Of a stretch of 64,000 nucleotides of DNA, positions 6,477 through 16,639 are shown one piece after another. A program made the translations under genes and the position numbers. The notes under the pieces are model-generated. The model saw nothing but the letters and a program-made list of their open reading frames with translations, did not search any database and was not told where the DNA came from. The DNA comes from an uncultured Pseudomonadota bacterium (lineage in GTDB: Bacteria > Myxococcota_A > UBA9160 > PR03). The first letter of the stretch is position 1. Every line of letters begins with the position of its first letter. Location of the stretch: NCBI GenBank assembly GCA_900696485.1, contig CAADGG010000033.1, positions 1 through 64,000 on the forward strand. The letters run 5' to 3'.

Positions 6477-7829
6477 CTAGAGGAGGCCCTGTTCGATCAT
6501 GGCGTCCGCCACCAGACGGAAGCCCGCGATGTTGGCGCCGAGCACCAGATTGCCCGGCTGGCCGAACTCGACTGCCGTGTCGCTGGCGCGCCGAAAGATG
6601 CCCGCCATGATCGCGCCGAGGCTGGCGTCGACCTTTTCCATGCTCCAGCGCGTGAGTCCGGCGTTCTGCTGCATCTCGAGCTGACTCGTCGCCACGCCCC
6701 CGGCGTTGGCGGCCTTACCGGGTCCGTAGGCAATACCGGCTTCGAGAAACAGCTCTACCGCACTCGCCTCGCTCGGCATGTTGGCCCCTTCACTGACACA
6801 GGTGACGCCGTTGCCCAGCAGGGCGGCCGCATCGGCAGCCGTCAGCTCGTTCTGGGTGGAGCAGGGGAACGCCGCCTGGGCCGGGTATCGCCAGACCGCA
6901 TGGCCGTCGGCCGGGTAGTCGGCGACGGGCGTGAACTCCGCATCGGGATGAGCATCCAGGTAACCGATGAGAGAGCACCGGTCTCGTTCCTTCAGGGCTT
7001 TCAGGACCGTGAGGTCGATGCCGCCGGGGTGGTGAATGGTACCGGTAGAGTCAGAACAGGTGACCGGGATCGCTCCCATCTGGAGTAGTTTCTCGATGGT
7101 GTATAGGGCCACGTTCCCGGCCCCCGATACCAGGCAGATGGCCCCCTGCAGGCCCTGGCCGCGCTCATTGAGCATGTTCTCCGCGAAGTAGACACAGCCG
7201 TAGCCCGTCGCCTCTTTGCGGCCGAGCGAGCCACCCCAGGTCAGGCCCTTGCCGGTGATCGCCCCGTCGAAGCGGCCCGTCAGGCGGCGATACGTGCCGT
7301 ACAGGTAGCCGATCTCCCGCGCACCAACACCGATGTCGCCGGCGGGCACGTCGATCACGGACCCGATGTGCCGCTGCAACTCCGTCATGAAGGACTGACA
7401 AAAGCGCATCACCTCGCCATCGCTGCGCCCCTTCGGATCGAAGTCCGCACCACCCTTGCCGCCCCCGATGGGAAGTCCGGTCAAGGCGTTCTTGAAGATC
7501 TGCTCGAAGCCCAGGAACTTGACGACGCTCGACGTGACGGTGGGATGAAAGCGCAATCCGCCTTTGTAGGGGCCGAGCGCGGAATTGAACTGTACGCGGT
7601 AGCCCTTGTTGACCTGAACGCGGCCATCGTCGTCCACCCAGGTGACGCGAAACAGGATCTGGCGTTCCGGCTCGACGATGCGCCGGATGATGCCGTGCCG
7701 GACGTAGCGCGAGTCTGCTTCGAGCAGCGGCTCGAGGGACTCGAGAACTTCCTCGGCGGCCTGGTAGAACTCCGCCTGCGCAGGGCTGCTGCGCCTCAGG
7801 CTTTCCAGGATGTCGTGTACGTATGACAT
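6477..7829 (-). CDS. gdhA: NADP-type glutamate dehydrogenase
   Basis: Assimilates ammonium by reductive amination of 2-oxoglutarate to glutamate. From ATG 7829 (MSYVHDILESL) it has 450 residues, matching the ~447 of hexameric bacterial GdhA. Signature stretches are GPYKGGLRFHP, PIGGGKGG with the catalytic Lys, PAGDIGVGAREIGY, and the Rossmann motif GAGNVA. The frame stays open to ATG 8009, adding 60 residues with no family resemblance whose first codons copy the start of the CoA-transferase gene. G+C looks lower here (about 57-60% in sampled lines) than in neighbours. Together with the flanking duplication this suggests horizontal acquisition. The ammonium transporter at 13.9 kb serves the same pathway. 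Confidence 0.95.
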   Translation of the reverse strand: MSYVHDILESLRRSSPAQAEFYQAAEEVLESLEPLLEADSRYVRHGIIRRIVEPERQILFRVTWVDDDGRVQVNKGYRVQFNSALGPYKGGLRFHPTVTSSVVKFLGFEQIFKNALTGLPIGGGKGGADFDPKGRSDGEVMRFCQSFMTELQRHIGSVIDVPAGDIGVGAREIGYLYGTYRRLTGRFDGAITGKGLTWGGSLGRKEATGYGCVYFAENMLNERGQGLQGAICLVSGAGNVALYTIEKLLQMGAIPVTCSDSTGTIHHPGGIDLTVLKALKERDRCSLIGYLDAHPDAEFTPVADYPADGHAVWRYPAQAAFPCSTQNELTAADAAALLGNGVTCVSEGANMPSEASAVELFLEAGIAYGPGKAANAGGVATSQLEMQQNAGLTRWSMEKVDASLGAIMAGIFRRASDTAVEFGQPGNLVLGANIAGFRLVADAMIEQGLL

Positions 7830-8000
7830 TCGTTGTGACCCACGCCTCTGCAGCGGCTGAAGAACGGTTGGGATGGCGGCGATCAAGTCGTCTGCGCCGG
7901 CGCTGTCGGTGGTTCGCATGCCTCCGGCCCCGCGTACGGTATCCGAGGAATCCCGAAATCTCATCCGAACCGCATTCGCGCGGCCGGTAGGGCGGACCGG

Positions 8001-8041
8001 CGGGCGCATGAGGCGGCGAAGGGTATCGTCCCCGGACTCGT
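8001..8041. repeat. Copy 2 of the ~41-bp sequence flanking gdhA
   Basis: Partner of 6418-6459, in the same orientation. It lies directly before the G3E GTPase gene and also overlaps the far 5' extension of the gdhA frame. Direct repeats of this kind on both sides of a gene are what an insertion with target duplication, or a recombination between repeats, leaves behind. Confidence 0.85.
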
Positions 8042-8042
8042 G

Positions 8043-8942
8043 ATGTCAGAAGTCGATCGCATTCCGGTGCTCGTGGTGGCGGGCTTCCTCGGCGCCGGCA
8101 AGACGTCGCTGGTCCGGCACCTGCTGGCGGAGGCCCAGGCGGCGGGCGTCCGCGTCGCCGTGGTCTCGAACGAGTTCGGCGCGCTCGGCATCGACCGCGC
8201 ACTGCTCGCCGGCGCCGACACGGCCCCGGGCGGCGTCCCGATCCGGGAGCTCGAGGGCGGCTGCGTGTGCTGCGAACTCACCGACGATCTGGTGAATACG
8301 CTGGAAGCGCTGCGGCGTGAGGTGGCGCCGGATCAGATCGTCATCGAGACCTCGGGCGTGGCGCTGCCCTACGATGTGCAGCTCTCGCTGTGGCGGCCGC
8401 CCGTCTCGGAATGGATCTCCGATGATCTCGGCATCGTCGTCGTCAATGCCGAGCAGCTCGCCGAAGGGCGTGACCTCGGGCCGACCTTCGAGCAGCAGGT
8501 GTCGGCGGCGGATCTGCTGGTGCTGAACCAGGTCGACCGCGTCGACGAGGCGCGCCTGCCCGCGCTCGAGACGCAGCTGCGCGCGCTCGAGCCGGACGCG
8601 GTGATCGTCCGCGCCGTGCACGGGCAGGTGGATCGCGCGCTGTTGGTGCCGCCGGAAACGCCGCGCGGCGGGCGCGTTCCCCGAGACGGTCACGTCTGCG
8701 GCGACGGACACGTCCACGAACGCTTCGCCAGCGAACTGATCGACGTCGAGGCCGGAATCGCGCCGGATACGCTGATCGCGCGGCTGCGCGGGCTCGGCGC
8801 CCTGCGCGCGAAAGGATGGGTCGAGACGCCGGAGGGAACGCGGCTCGTGCAGGGCGTCGGCCGCCGGATCGAGCTCTCGCCCGGTGCGCCCCCGGGTCCG
8901 GAATGGGCGCGTCGCGTCGTCGTGATCCGGCGCGTTGACTGA
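8043..8942 (+). CDS. G3E-family (CobW/COG0523) metal-chaperone GTPase
   Basis: A 299-residue P-loop GTPase. Walker A is GFLGAGKTS at about residues 14-22, the metal-binding CxCC motif is in EGGCVCCEL (about 74-82), and the base-recognition motif is NQVD, a variant of NKxD, near residue 162. A His-rich stretch (DGHVCGDGHVHE) at about 218-229 may also hold metal. The family delivers Zn, Co, Ni or Fe to target enzymes; the target is not evident. A GTG three bases earlier (8040) is an alternative start. A TATCGT -10-like box at 8024-8029 leaves almost no leader. The stop overlaps the TTG start of the MATE gene, so the two are coupled. Confidence 0.88.
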   Translation: MSEVDRIPVLVVAGFLGAGKTSLVRHLLAEAQAAGVRVAVVSNEFGALGIDRALLAGADTAPGGVPIRELEGGCVCCELTDDLVNTLEALRREVAPDQIVIETSGVALPYDVQLSLWRPPVSEWISDDLGIVVVNAEQLAEGRDLGPTFEQQVSAADLLVLNQVDRVDEARLPALETQLRALEPDAVIVRAVHGQVDRALLVPPETPRGGRVPRDGHVCGDGHVHERFASELIDVEAGIAPDTLIARLRGLGALRAKGWVETPEGTRLVQGVGRRIELSPGAPPGPEWARRVVVIRRVD

Positions 8943-10302
8943 CCCGCGGCCCCCGCTCTCGCCCGTGCGAATCGAGATCCGGCGACTGACCACGCTCGCG
9001 TGGCCGGTCGCCGTGACCCAGATCAGCACCATGATGCTCGGTGTCGTGGATACGCTGATGCTCGGGCGCTACGCGGTCGAGGCGCTGTCGGCCGCGGCGC
9101 TCGCGAATGTCTGGGTCTGGGGCACGTTGCAGCTGGCGGTCGGCACGCTCTACGGTCTCGATCCGATCGTCGCGCAGGCGCACGGGGCCGGCGACGGGCG
9201 GCGCGCGGGGATCGCGCTCCAGCGCGGACTCGTGCTCTCGGTCGTGCTCAGCGTGCCGCTCGCGCTGCTGTGGTTCGGCACCGAGGAGTTCCTGCGGGCG
9301 ATGGGGCAGGATCCGGCGCTCGCCGCCGCGGCGGAGCGCTACACCCTCGTGCAGCTGCCGAGCCTGCCGTTCTTCCTGGCGTTCTTCGCGCTTCGCCAGT
9401 ATCTGCAGGGACGCGAGATCGTGCGGCCCGCGCTGTGGGTCCTGCTCGGCGCGAATCTCTTCAACGTCGTCGCGAACTACGCGCTGATCTTCGGCCACTT
9501 CGGGTTTCCGCGGCTCGGCCTCGAGGGTGCCGGCATCGCCACCGGTGCAACGCGCGTCGCGTCGCTGGCGGCGCTCGCGACCCTGGTGATCCGGTTCCGG
9601 TTGCACGAGGCCGCGTGGGTCCCGTGGTCGCGCCACGCGCTGGCATGGCCCGGCTTGCGCGAGGTGCTCGCGCTCGGGATTCCCGTGGGCGTGCAGACGT
9701 CACTCGAGGCGTGGGCCTTTCTCGGCGCCGCGCTGATCGCCGGCCGCCTCGGCACCCATGCGCTCGCAGCCCACACGATCGTGTTCAACCTGGCGGCGCT
9801 GTCGTTCATGATGCCGCTCGGCGTCGCGCTCGCCGCCGTCACCCGGGTCGGGAACCTGATCGGCGCGCGCCGGCTCGACGACGCGCAGCGCGCCGCGTGG
9901 GTCGCCATGGCGATGGCAGCCGGGCTGATGGCGGCGGCAGCCGGCGTCTTCCTGGCGCTCCGGCATCAGCTGCCGCTGCTCTACACACCGGATCTCGTCG
10001 TCGTCGGCCTCGCTGCGTCGATCCTGCCGATCGCGGCCGCGTTCCAGATCTTCGACGGCCTCCAGGTCGTCGGCTGCGGCGTGCTGCGCGGCATGGGACG
10101 GACGCGACCCGCCGCGGTGTTCAACGCCGTCAGCTACTGGCTGCTCGGCATCCCCCTCGGCGCGTGGCTGGCGCTGTCCGCCGGCTGGGGGCTGGCGGGG
10201 GTCTGGTGGGGCCTGTGCATCGGACTCGCGCTGGTGGCGGCCTCGCTCGTGGTGTGGCTGCGCTTTCGCGGGCCGGCGCACGCCGCGCGGGAGCTGGTGT
10301 AG
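8935..10302 (+). CDS. MATE family multidrug/metabolite exporter
   Basis: A 455-residue polytopic membrane protein with about 12 hydrophobic segments in two halves, typical of MATE antiporters, which expel cationic compounds in exchange for Na+ or H+. The first helix region ([21 protein letters not shown]) and the repeated half near residue 240 ([15 protein letters not shown]) show the internal duplication. TTG 8935 overlaps the upstream stop; a GTG at about 8965 (VRIEIRRL) is an alternative start. Coupling to a metal-chaperone GTPase is unusual, and the exported substrate cannot be inferred. Confidence 0.88.
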   Translation: MTDPRPPLSPVRIEIRRLTTLAWPVAVTQISTMMLGVVDTLMLGRYAVEALSAAALANVWVWGTLQLAVGTLYGLDPIVAQAHGAGDGRRAGIALQRGLVLSVVLSVPLALLWFGTEEFLRAMGQDPALAAAAERYTLVQLPSLPFFLAFFALRQYLQGREIVRPALWVLLGANLFNVVANYALIFGHFGFPRLGLEGAGIATGATRVASLAALATLVIRFRLHEAAWVPWSRHALAWPGLREVLALGIPVGVQTSLEAWAFLGAALIAGRLGTHALAAHTIVFNLAALSFMMPLGVALAAVTRVGNLIGARRLDDAQRAAWVAMAMAAGLMAAAAGVFLALRHQLPLLYTPDLVVVGLAASILPIAAAFQIFDGLQVVGCGVLRGMGRTRPAAVFNAVSYWLLGIPLGAWLALSAGWGLAGVWWGLCIGLALVAASLVVWLRFRGPAHAARELV

Positions 10303-10328
10303 CGTCGCGCGTCGACGGAGGAGGGCGG

Positions 10329-11126
10329 ATGGAAGTGCGCGAACGGGTCGTCGTCGTCACCGGCGGCGCCAGCGGCATCGGGGCGGCACTGTGTCGCCGC
10401 TTCGCCGCGGAAGGCGCGCGCGGCGTCGTCGTCGCGGATCGCGACGAAGCGGGCGCCTCGGCGGTGGCGGATGCGATCGGCGGCGTCGCCGTCGGGTGCG
10501 ACGTCGCGGACGAAGCGCAGGTCCGGGCGCTGGTCACACGTGTCGAGGGTCGGTTCGGCGCGATCGATCTGTTCTGCGCGAACGCCGGCGTCGCGCTCGG
10601 CGGCGGGCTCGATCCGATGACCGCCGGCCCGTTCGCGCCCGACGAGGCGTGGACCACGAGCTGGGCGGTGAACGTGATGGCGCACGTCTACGCGGCGCGC
10701 GCCGTGCTGCCGGCGATGCTCGAGCGGGGCGAGGGCACTCTGCTGACGACGGCCTCGGCCGCCGGCCTGCTGACGGATCTCGGCAGCCAGGCCTACTCCG
10801 TCACGAAGCACGCCGCCGTGGCGTTCGCCGAGTGGCTCGCGATCGCCTACGGCGAGCGCGGGATCCGCATCTCCTGTCTGTGCCCGATGGGCGTGCGCAC
10901 GCCGATGGTCGAGGGCGCCGCGGCCGCCGGCATCGGCGCGCATCTGCTGCCCGGCGCCCTCGAGCCGGAGGCCGTGGCGGACGCCGTCATCGAAGGCCTG
11001 CGCGAAGAGCGCTTCCTGATCCTGCCCCACCCGCAGGTCGCGGACTTCTTCCAGCGGCGCGCTGGCGATCCGGATCGCTGGCTGCGCGGCATGCGCCGGC
11101 TGCGCACCGCGCTCTACGGCGCCTGA
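10329..11126 (+). CDS. Short-chain dehydrogenase/reductase
   Basis: A 265-residue classical SDR, an NAD(P)-dependent alcohol/ketone oxidoreductase. It shows the cofactor motif TGGASGIG at about residues 11-18, the NAG motif in [11 protein letters not shown] near residue 84, and the catalytic YSVTK near residue 157. The ATG is preceded by GGAGGAGGG. It lies 26 bp after the MATE gene in the same direction, possibly in one operon. The substrate is unknown. Confidence 0.9.
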   Translation: MEVRERVVVVTGGASGIGAALCRRFAAEGARGVVVADRDEAGASAVADAIGGVAVGCDVADEAQVRALVTRVEGRFGAIDLFCANAGVALGGGLDPMTAGPFAPDEAWTTSWAVNVMAHVYAARAVLPAMLERGEGTLLTTASAAGLLTDLGSQAYSVTKHAAVAFAEWLAIAYGERGIRISCLCPMGVRTPMVEGAAAAGIGAHLLPGALEPEAVADAVIEGLREERFLILPHPQVADFFQRRAGDPDRWLRGMRRLRTALYGA

Positions 11127-11127
11127 C

Positions 11128-11222
11128 AGGCTTGCCGAAAATCGGCCGACGATGTTCGGAGCCGGGCGGGAGGCGCACACCCGGCGATGCGCGTTCGCCA
11201 GCGGCCGATTTTCGGCAAGCCT
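11128..11222. repeat. 20-bp perfect inverted repeat after the SDR gene
   Basis: Arms 11128-11147 and 11203-11222 are exact reverse complements (core CCGAAAATCGG / CCGATTTTCGG) around a 55-bp loop. The left arm begins two bases after the SDR stop, so it may form a transcription-terminating or RNA-stabilising hairpin. It shares no sequence with the two 39-bp palindromes elsewhere in the window. Confidence 0.9.
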
Positions 11223-11289
11223 CTGAGAGCCCGCGTGGGATAGCATCGACCCGACTCGCCCGCCGGAGCAGCGGCGGCTGGAGGATCGC

Positions 11290-12156
11290 GTGCGCTTCAC
11301 CTACGCCGAGTCCATGTGCGACCCCGAACAACTGTTGCCGCTGGCGCTCGAGGCGGAGCGCGCCGGCTTCCACTCGATGACCGTCCCGGACAGCCTTTGC
11401 TATCCGGAAGTCTCGGCTTCCCGGTATCCGTACACCCCCGACGGAAACCGGGAGTTCCTCGAGGACAAGCCCATCCTCGACCCGTTCTGTTTGATCGCTG
11501 CGATGGGCGCGATCACGGACCGGCTGCGCTTCACGACCTTCGTCGTCAAGCTGCCGATCCGGCAGCCGGTGCTGGTGGCGAAGCAAGCGTCGTCGGTCGC
11601 GGTGCTGACGCGCGGCCGTCTGTCGCTCGGCGTCGGCCTGTCGCCGTGGCCGGAGGACTTCGTCGTGACCGGCACGGACTGGAAGACGCGCGGCGCCCGC
11701 ACGGACGAGATGATCGAGATCGTGCGCGGGCTCACGGCCGGGGGCTTCTTCTCGTACGACGGCAAGCACTACCAGGTGCCGAGCATCAAGCTGTGCCCGA
11801 CGCCGCCGGAGCCGATCCCGATCCTCGTCGGCGGCCACGCGGAGCCGGCGCTGCGCCGGGCCGCCCGGCTCGGCGACGGCTGGATGCACGCGGGGGGCGA
11901 CGCCGGCGAACTCGCGCGTGCGATCGCGAGGCTCGGCGTCTTGCGCCGCGAGGTCGGGCGCGACCGCGAGCCCTTCGAAGTGCACGCGATCGCGCTCGAC
12001 GCCTACACACTCGACGGCGTCCGGCGTCTCGAGGACCAGGGCGTGACCGACACCATCGTCGGCTTCCGGAACGCCTACGAAGCCGACACGATGACGTTCA
12101 CGCAGAAGATCGACGCGCTGCGCGGCTACGCGGACCGCATCCTCGCGAAGCTCTGA
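11290..12156 (+). CDS. LLM-class (luciferase-like) flavin/F420-dependent oxidoreductase
   Basis: A 288-residue TIM-barrel oxidoreductase of the luciferase-like superfamily. Visible hallmarks are LALEAERAGFHSMTVPDS near the start, RLRFTTFVVKLPIRQPVLVAKQASSV, GRLSLGVGLSPWPEDF, and PIPILVGGHAEPALRRAARLGDGW near residue 176. The GTG start has GGAGG eight bases upstream. Members use FMN or F420; this sequence alone does not decide which. It converges on ahcY with a strong palindrome between the two. Confidence 0.87.
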   Translation: MRFTYAESMCDPEQLLPLALEAERAGFHSMTVPDSLCYPEVSASRYPYTPDGNREFLEDKPILDPFCLIAAMGAITDRLRFTTFVVKLPIRQPVLVAKQASSVAVLTRGRLSLGVGLSPWPEDFVVTGTDWKTRGARTDEMIEIVRGLTAGGFFSYDGKHYQVPSIKLCPTPPEPIPILVGGHAEPALRRAARLGDGWMHAGGDAGELARAIARLGVLRREVGRDREPFEVHAIALDAYTLDGVRRLEDQGVTDTIVGFRNAYEADTMTFTQKIDALRGYADRILAKL

Positions 12157-12236
12157 CGTCAAGCAAGGGGCCGGGTTCGTTCGTCAACTTTTCCGGACGG
12201 AAAAGTTGACGAACGAACCCGGCCCCTTGCTTGACG
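12157..12236. repeat. 39-bp perfect palindrome (interspersed hairpin repeat, copy A)
   Basis: Arms 12157-12195 and 12198-12236 are exact reverse complements with only two bases (GA) between them. It starts at the base after the plus-strand LLM stop codon and its last base abuts the minus-strand ahcY stop, so it sits exactly between two convergent genes. It shares most of its sequence with 26467-26549 (for example GTCGTCAACTTTTCC), so it belongs to a dispersed family. It can act as a bidirectional terminator. REP- or MITE-like origin is inference. Confidence 0.95.
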
Positions 12237-13688
<1,452 letters not shown>

Positions 13689-13885
13689 GGGGCGGTTCTC
13701 CATCATTCAATCCGTTTATGCGGATGGAGTGTTTCCCGTGGCGGCGGGCCCGTCAACTCGGCGCCGCTGCCGCCTCTCCGGTGCCGCCCGAAGCGCCGGC
13801 AACGGGGCCCTCCTTCCCGCCGATTTCGAAGCCCGAGAGACCGGACGCACGGGAACCCCGGGGTGTCGCCGGCCGAGGACGGGAG

Positions 13886-15274
13886 TCAGACCTTCGCCGT
13901 CGCCGGGACCGGGACGGGAGCCGGAGAGACCGCCATCATGTGGCCCGTCGCGGTCCCGCTGGCGGTCCCGAACTCGTAGGCGCTCTCGCTGTGCTCGGCG
14001 AGATCGAGGCCCACGAACTCCGCTTCGTCGTCGGCGCGCAGTGAACCGAACAGCGCGCGCAGCAGGAACAGGATCGCGAGCGTCGCGAGCGGAGCGAAGA
14101 TCGCCGTGAAGACGATGCTCTTGGTCTGGATCCAGATCTGCGCGCCGCGCGAGACGCCGTCGACGAGCGCGAAGTCGGCGAGGAACAGACCGGTCGCGAG
14201 GGCACCCCAGGCGCCGCCGATGCCGTGGACGCCGAACACGTCGAGCGAGTCGTCGTAGCCGAGGGCGGGTTTGAGCAGCGTCACGGCTGCGTAGCTCAGC
14301 ACCGATACCCCCGCGCCGACCGCCAGGGCTCCGAGCGGCGTGATGAACGCGCAGGCCGGCGTCACGGCCACGAGACCCGCCACGGCCGCCGTGGCCGCCC
14401 CGAGTACGGTCGGCTTGCCGCGGTGAAGCCACTCGATGGCCAGCCACACCAGGAGCGCCGCGGATGCCGCGGTGCTGGTGGTGATGAAGGCCAGCGCCGC
14501 CACGCCGTTGGCCGCCAGCGCGCTGCCGGCGTTGAAACCGAACCAGCCGACCCACAGCAACGCAGCTCCGAGAACGGTGAACGGCAGGTTGTGCGGCGGC
14601 ATCGGGTCCCTGCCGAAGCCGCGCCGCTTGCCGAGGTACAGCGCGGCCACCAGGGCGGAGAAGCCGCTCGACATGTGGACGACCAGACCGCCGGCGAAGT
14701 CCAGCGCCCCGATCTCCGCGAGATAGCCACCGCCCCAGACCATGTGGGCCAGCGGGCAGTAGACGAGGAGCAGCCACAGCGTGATGAAGGCGACGAAAGG
14801 CCCGAAGCGCATCCGTTCGGCAAAGGCGCCGATCATCAGAGCCGGTGTGATGATCGCGAACATCGCCTGGAACATCACGAAGACGTACTCGGGAATCGTC
14901 CCGGAGAGCGAGTCCGGCGTGATTCCCTGGAGTCCGACCTTGCCGAGGCCGCCGATGAAGGCATTGCCGGTGTCGAACGCGAGGCTGTAGCCGACGAGAA
15001 CCCACAACACGCCGGCGATGCCGGCCGAGGCGAGGCATTGCATGAAGAGGCTGAGGGAATTCTTCGCCCGAACCAGCCCCGCATAGAACAACGCGAGACC
15101 CGGCAAGGTCATCATCAGCACCAGCGCCGAGCTGGTGAGCATCCACGCGGTGTCGCCAGAATCGAGAGCTGCGGCCTCCTCCGCGAAGGCCGGGGCGGCA
15201 GCGAGTGCGCTGAGTGCGAAGCCGCCCAGCGCGAGCGAGCGCGAAGCGGGAAACAGCGGGCGACGTCGGGACAT
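13886..15274 (-). CDS. amtB: Ammonium transporter (Amt family)
   Basis: A 462-residue inner-membrane ammonium channel. ATG 15274 is chosen because GGAGG lies just upstream and a signal peptide follows (ALSALAAAPAFA), as in AmtB; the longer open frame upstream overlaps the promoter. Typical marks are TLPGLALFYAGLVRAKN, the twin-His pore residues (LAHMVWGGGYL and VHGIGGAWGALATG), and about 11 membrane helices. A near-perfect sigma-54 promoter lies upstream, so nitrogen-limited NtrC-type control is likely. No glnK/PII gene is adjacent, which is unusual since Amt and PII usually pair. It works with GdhA in ammonium assimilation. Confidence 0.95.
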   Translation of the reverse strand: MSRRRPLFPASRSLALGGFALSALAAAPAFAEEAAALDSGDTAWMLTSSALVLMMTLPGLALFYAGLVRAKNSLSLFMQCLASAGIAGVLWVLVGYSLAFDTGNAFIGGLGKVGLQGITPDSLSGTIPEYVFVMFQAMFAIITPALMIGAFAERMRFGPFVAFITLWLLLVYCPLAHMVWGGGYLAEIGALDFAGGLVVHMSSGFSALVAALYLGKRRGFGRDPMPPHNLPFTVLGAALLWVGWFGFNAGSALAANGVAALAFITTSTAASAALLVWLAIEWLHRGKPTVLGAATAAVAGLVAVTPACAFITPLGALAVGAGVSVLSYAAVTLLKPALGYDDSLDVFGVHGIGGAWGALATGLFLADFALVDGVSRGAQIWIQTKSIVFTAIFAPLATLAILFLLRALFGSLRADDEAEFVGLDLAEHSESAYEFGTASGTATGHMMAVSPAPVPVPATAKV

Positions 15275-15647
15275 CGAAACCTCCGGGTTGGCGAGGATCC
15301 GGGAAGCGGGTCGGGTGACCCAGGCAGAGAGCAACCGCCGTGCCAAGACCAGCACGCGCTGAAACGAGCCCACGAGAAGCACGCGGGCGCGCAAGATCCG
15401 TCACGCGCGGGGGACACGCCGCTTCTGCTCGATCCTTCAGCAACGGGATGCCACGCCAACGGGCACGGCAAGTCGAGGACCGCTCTCGGACGCGAGGCCG
15501 AAGGGTTCGCGAGGCTCTCCGTCAGCGCCGCGGCATCCGCTCCGCGGCGGCGCCGGCGTCTGCATCTTGCGGGGGTCCGGGTGCTCGTGAAGACTCGGGC
15601 CCATCATGGGAATGCGGGCGCTCCGAACGACCGGCGGGGGAGGGCGC
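15275..15647. other. Intergenic region between amtB and a lipoprotein gene
   Basis: This 373-bp gap holds the amtB leader and its sigma-54 promoter at 15331-15345. No upstream NtrC site of the GCAC-N-GTGC type was convincing. Nothing else was recognised apart from the alternative ATG starts (15606, 15612) of the plus-strand lipoprotein gene. Confidence 0.6.
15331..15345 (-). promoter_or_regulatory. Sigma-54 (RpoN) promoter of amtB
   Basis: On the minus strand the sequence TGGCACGGCGGTTGC runs from 15345 to 15331, matching the consensus TGGCAC-N5-TTGC exactly, with -24 GG and -12 GC correctly spaced. The predicted transcription start is near 15320, giving a leader of about 45 nt that contains GGAGG before ATG 15274. 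It requires an AAA+ activator, most likely NtrC. Confidence 0.85.
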
Positions 15648-16349
15648 GTGCCGCGACCGCACCGCGGAGCGGGTCGGCGCCGGCGGCGGTGTGGCCACGC
15701 GCTCATCGTGCTGGCCCTGGTCGGAACGATGGCGGCCTGCGCTTCGAGTCGGCGGGCTGCGGGCCACCTCGAGCAGGGCCTCAATCCGTTCGCATCGTCG
15801 AAGGTTTCCCTCCTGCGAGTCGATCGCCATGGGCCCTATCTCCTCGTGGAGTTCCGTTCCGCGCGTGCGCTGCTCACGTTGCTGGCGCCAGCAGACGACG
15901 TCGCGTGCGTCCGGATGCTGCGCCCCGAGGCGTCGCTGGTCTATCGAAAGCACGGAAACTTCGGCCGTTTCGAGCACGACGGCGAGCGGTGCGATCCGGT
16001 CGGTGTCGGGTCGCTGGCCGCCTGGCGCGACCGCCAGCCGCGCGGCTCGCCGGGAGGCCAGCCGATTCCGCGCGCCACGGCGCGTTTCCGCGAGATCGGC
16101 CGCGACGAATCGGTGGTGCTGGTGCGCGGACGATTCCCGCTGGCCGGCCGGGTCGGCGTTCCCGGTGGCAACGATGTCGTAGCGTTGCTTCCCCACGAGG
16201 AGTCGTGCACACGACCCATCGCGACGGGTGTCGCCTCGCTGGAGTTCGTTCCGACCGGCCGTCAGGCTCTGCGCCTGGTGGGTGAGCGGGGCCTGTGCCC
16301 CGTGCTCGCGCTCGCGCTTCCGCTCGCCCCCGCCGCGAGCCAGGACTGA
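15648..16349 (+). CDS. Putative lipoprotein of unknown function
   Basis: A 233-residue protein from GTG 15648, which has a GGGGGAGGG Shine-Dalgarno at 15635-15643; ATG 15606 is an alternative. It starts with a very basic stretch, a hydrophobic segment (ALIVLALVGTM) and Cys in AACASS, so a lipoprotein or secreted protein. The rest is mixed alpha/beta with the pieces RVDRHGPYLLVEFRSARAL and RGRFPLAGRVGVPGGNDV, which I do not recognise. Four Cys occur in the mature part and could form disulfides. No partner gene is evident. Confidence 0.65.
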   Translation: MPRPHRGAGRRRRRCGHALIVLALVGTMAACASSRRAAGHLEQGLNPFASSKVSLLRVDRHGPYLLVEFRSARALLTLLAPADDVACVRMLRPEASLVYRKHGNFGRFEHDGERCDPVGVGSLAAWRDRQPRGSPGGQPIPRATARFREIGRDESVVLVRGRFPLAGRVGVPGGNDVVALLPHEESCTRPIATGVASLEFVPTGRQALRLVGERGLCPVLALALPLAPAASQD

Positions 16350-16442
16350 CCGGCCGGACGCCCGCCTCGGGGCCGATGGCCGGGGAGCACGGGTCCCCAC
16401 GGCTCTCGCTTTCGACTTCGCGCTCACGCGAAATTGAGCTAG

Positions 16443-16479
16443 ACCCGGAGCAGGGAAGGGCTCCCGGGGCGCTCCGGGT
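16443..16479. terminator. Hairpin downstream of the lipoprotein gene
   Basis: Arms ACCCGGAGC (16443-16451) and GCTCCGGGT (16471-16479) are exact reverse complements with a 19-bp loop. A smaller TTCGCG/CGCGAA hairpin lies at 16417-16432. Neither has a U tract, so Rho-independent function is uncertain. Confidence 0.4.
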
Positions 16480-16556
16480 GCAGGTCGTCGAATCGCCGAG
16501 TCCGGTTTGCGCTTCTTCCGGATGCTCGACTCCTCGCGACGCCAGGCATTCGCGAC

Positions 16557-16608
16557 TCCTGGAAGATTCTTGGAAGATCCTTGGAGGATTCTTGGAAGCT
16601 TGGAAGCG
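16557..16608. repeat. Array of 11-bp repeats upstream of the nos operon
   Basis: Four tandem 11-mers (TCCTGGAAGAT, TCTTGGAAGAT, CCTTGGAGGAT, TCTTGGAAGCT; 16557-16600) are followed by an overlapping fifth TTGGAAG at 16600-16606. The period is close to one helical turn, placing every unit on the same face of the DNA. It ends about 30 bp before the start of the cytochrome gene that opens the nos operon. Confidence 0.75.
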
Positions 16609-16639
16609 CCGCCGTCACATCCGTGCAGGAGGGTTCAGG

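Noticed and set aside
13689..13885. SAH or SAM riboswitch upstream of ahcY
   Set aside because: I could not find the conserved core of either riboswitch class in the minus-strand leader; only a short ATCCG/CGGAT inverted repeat is present.
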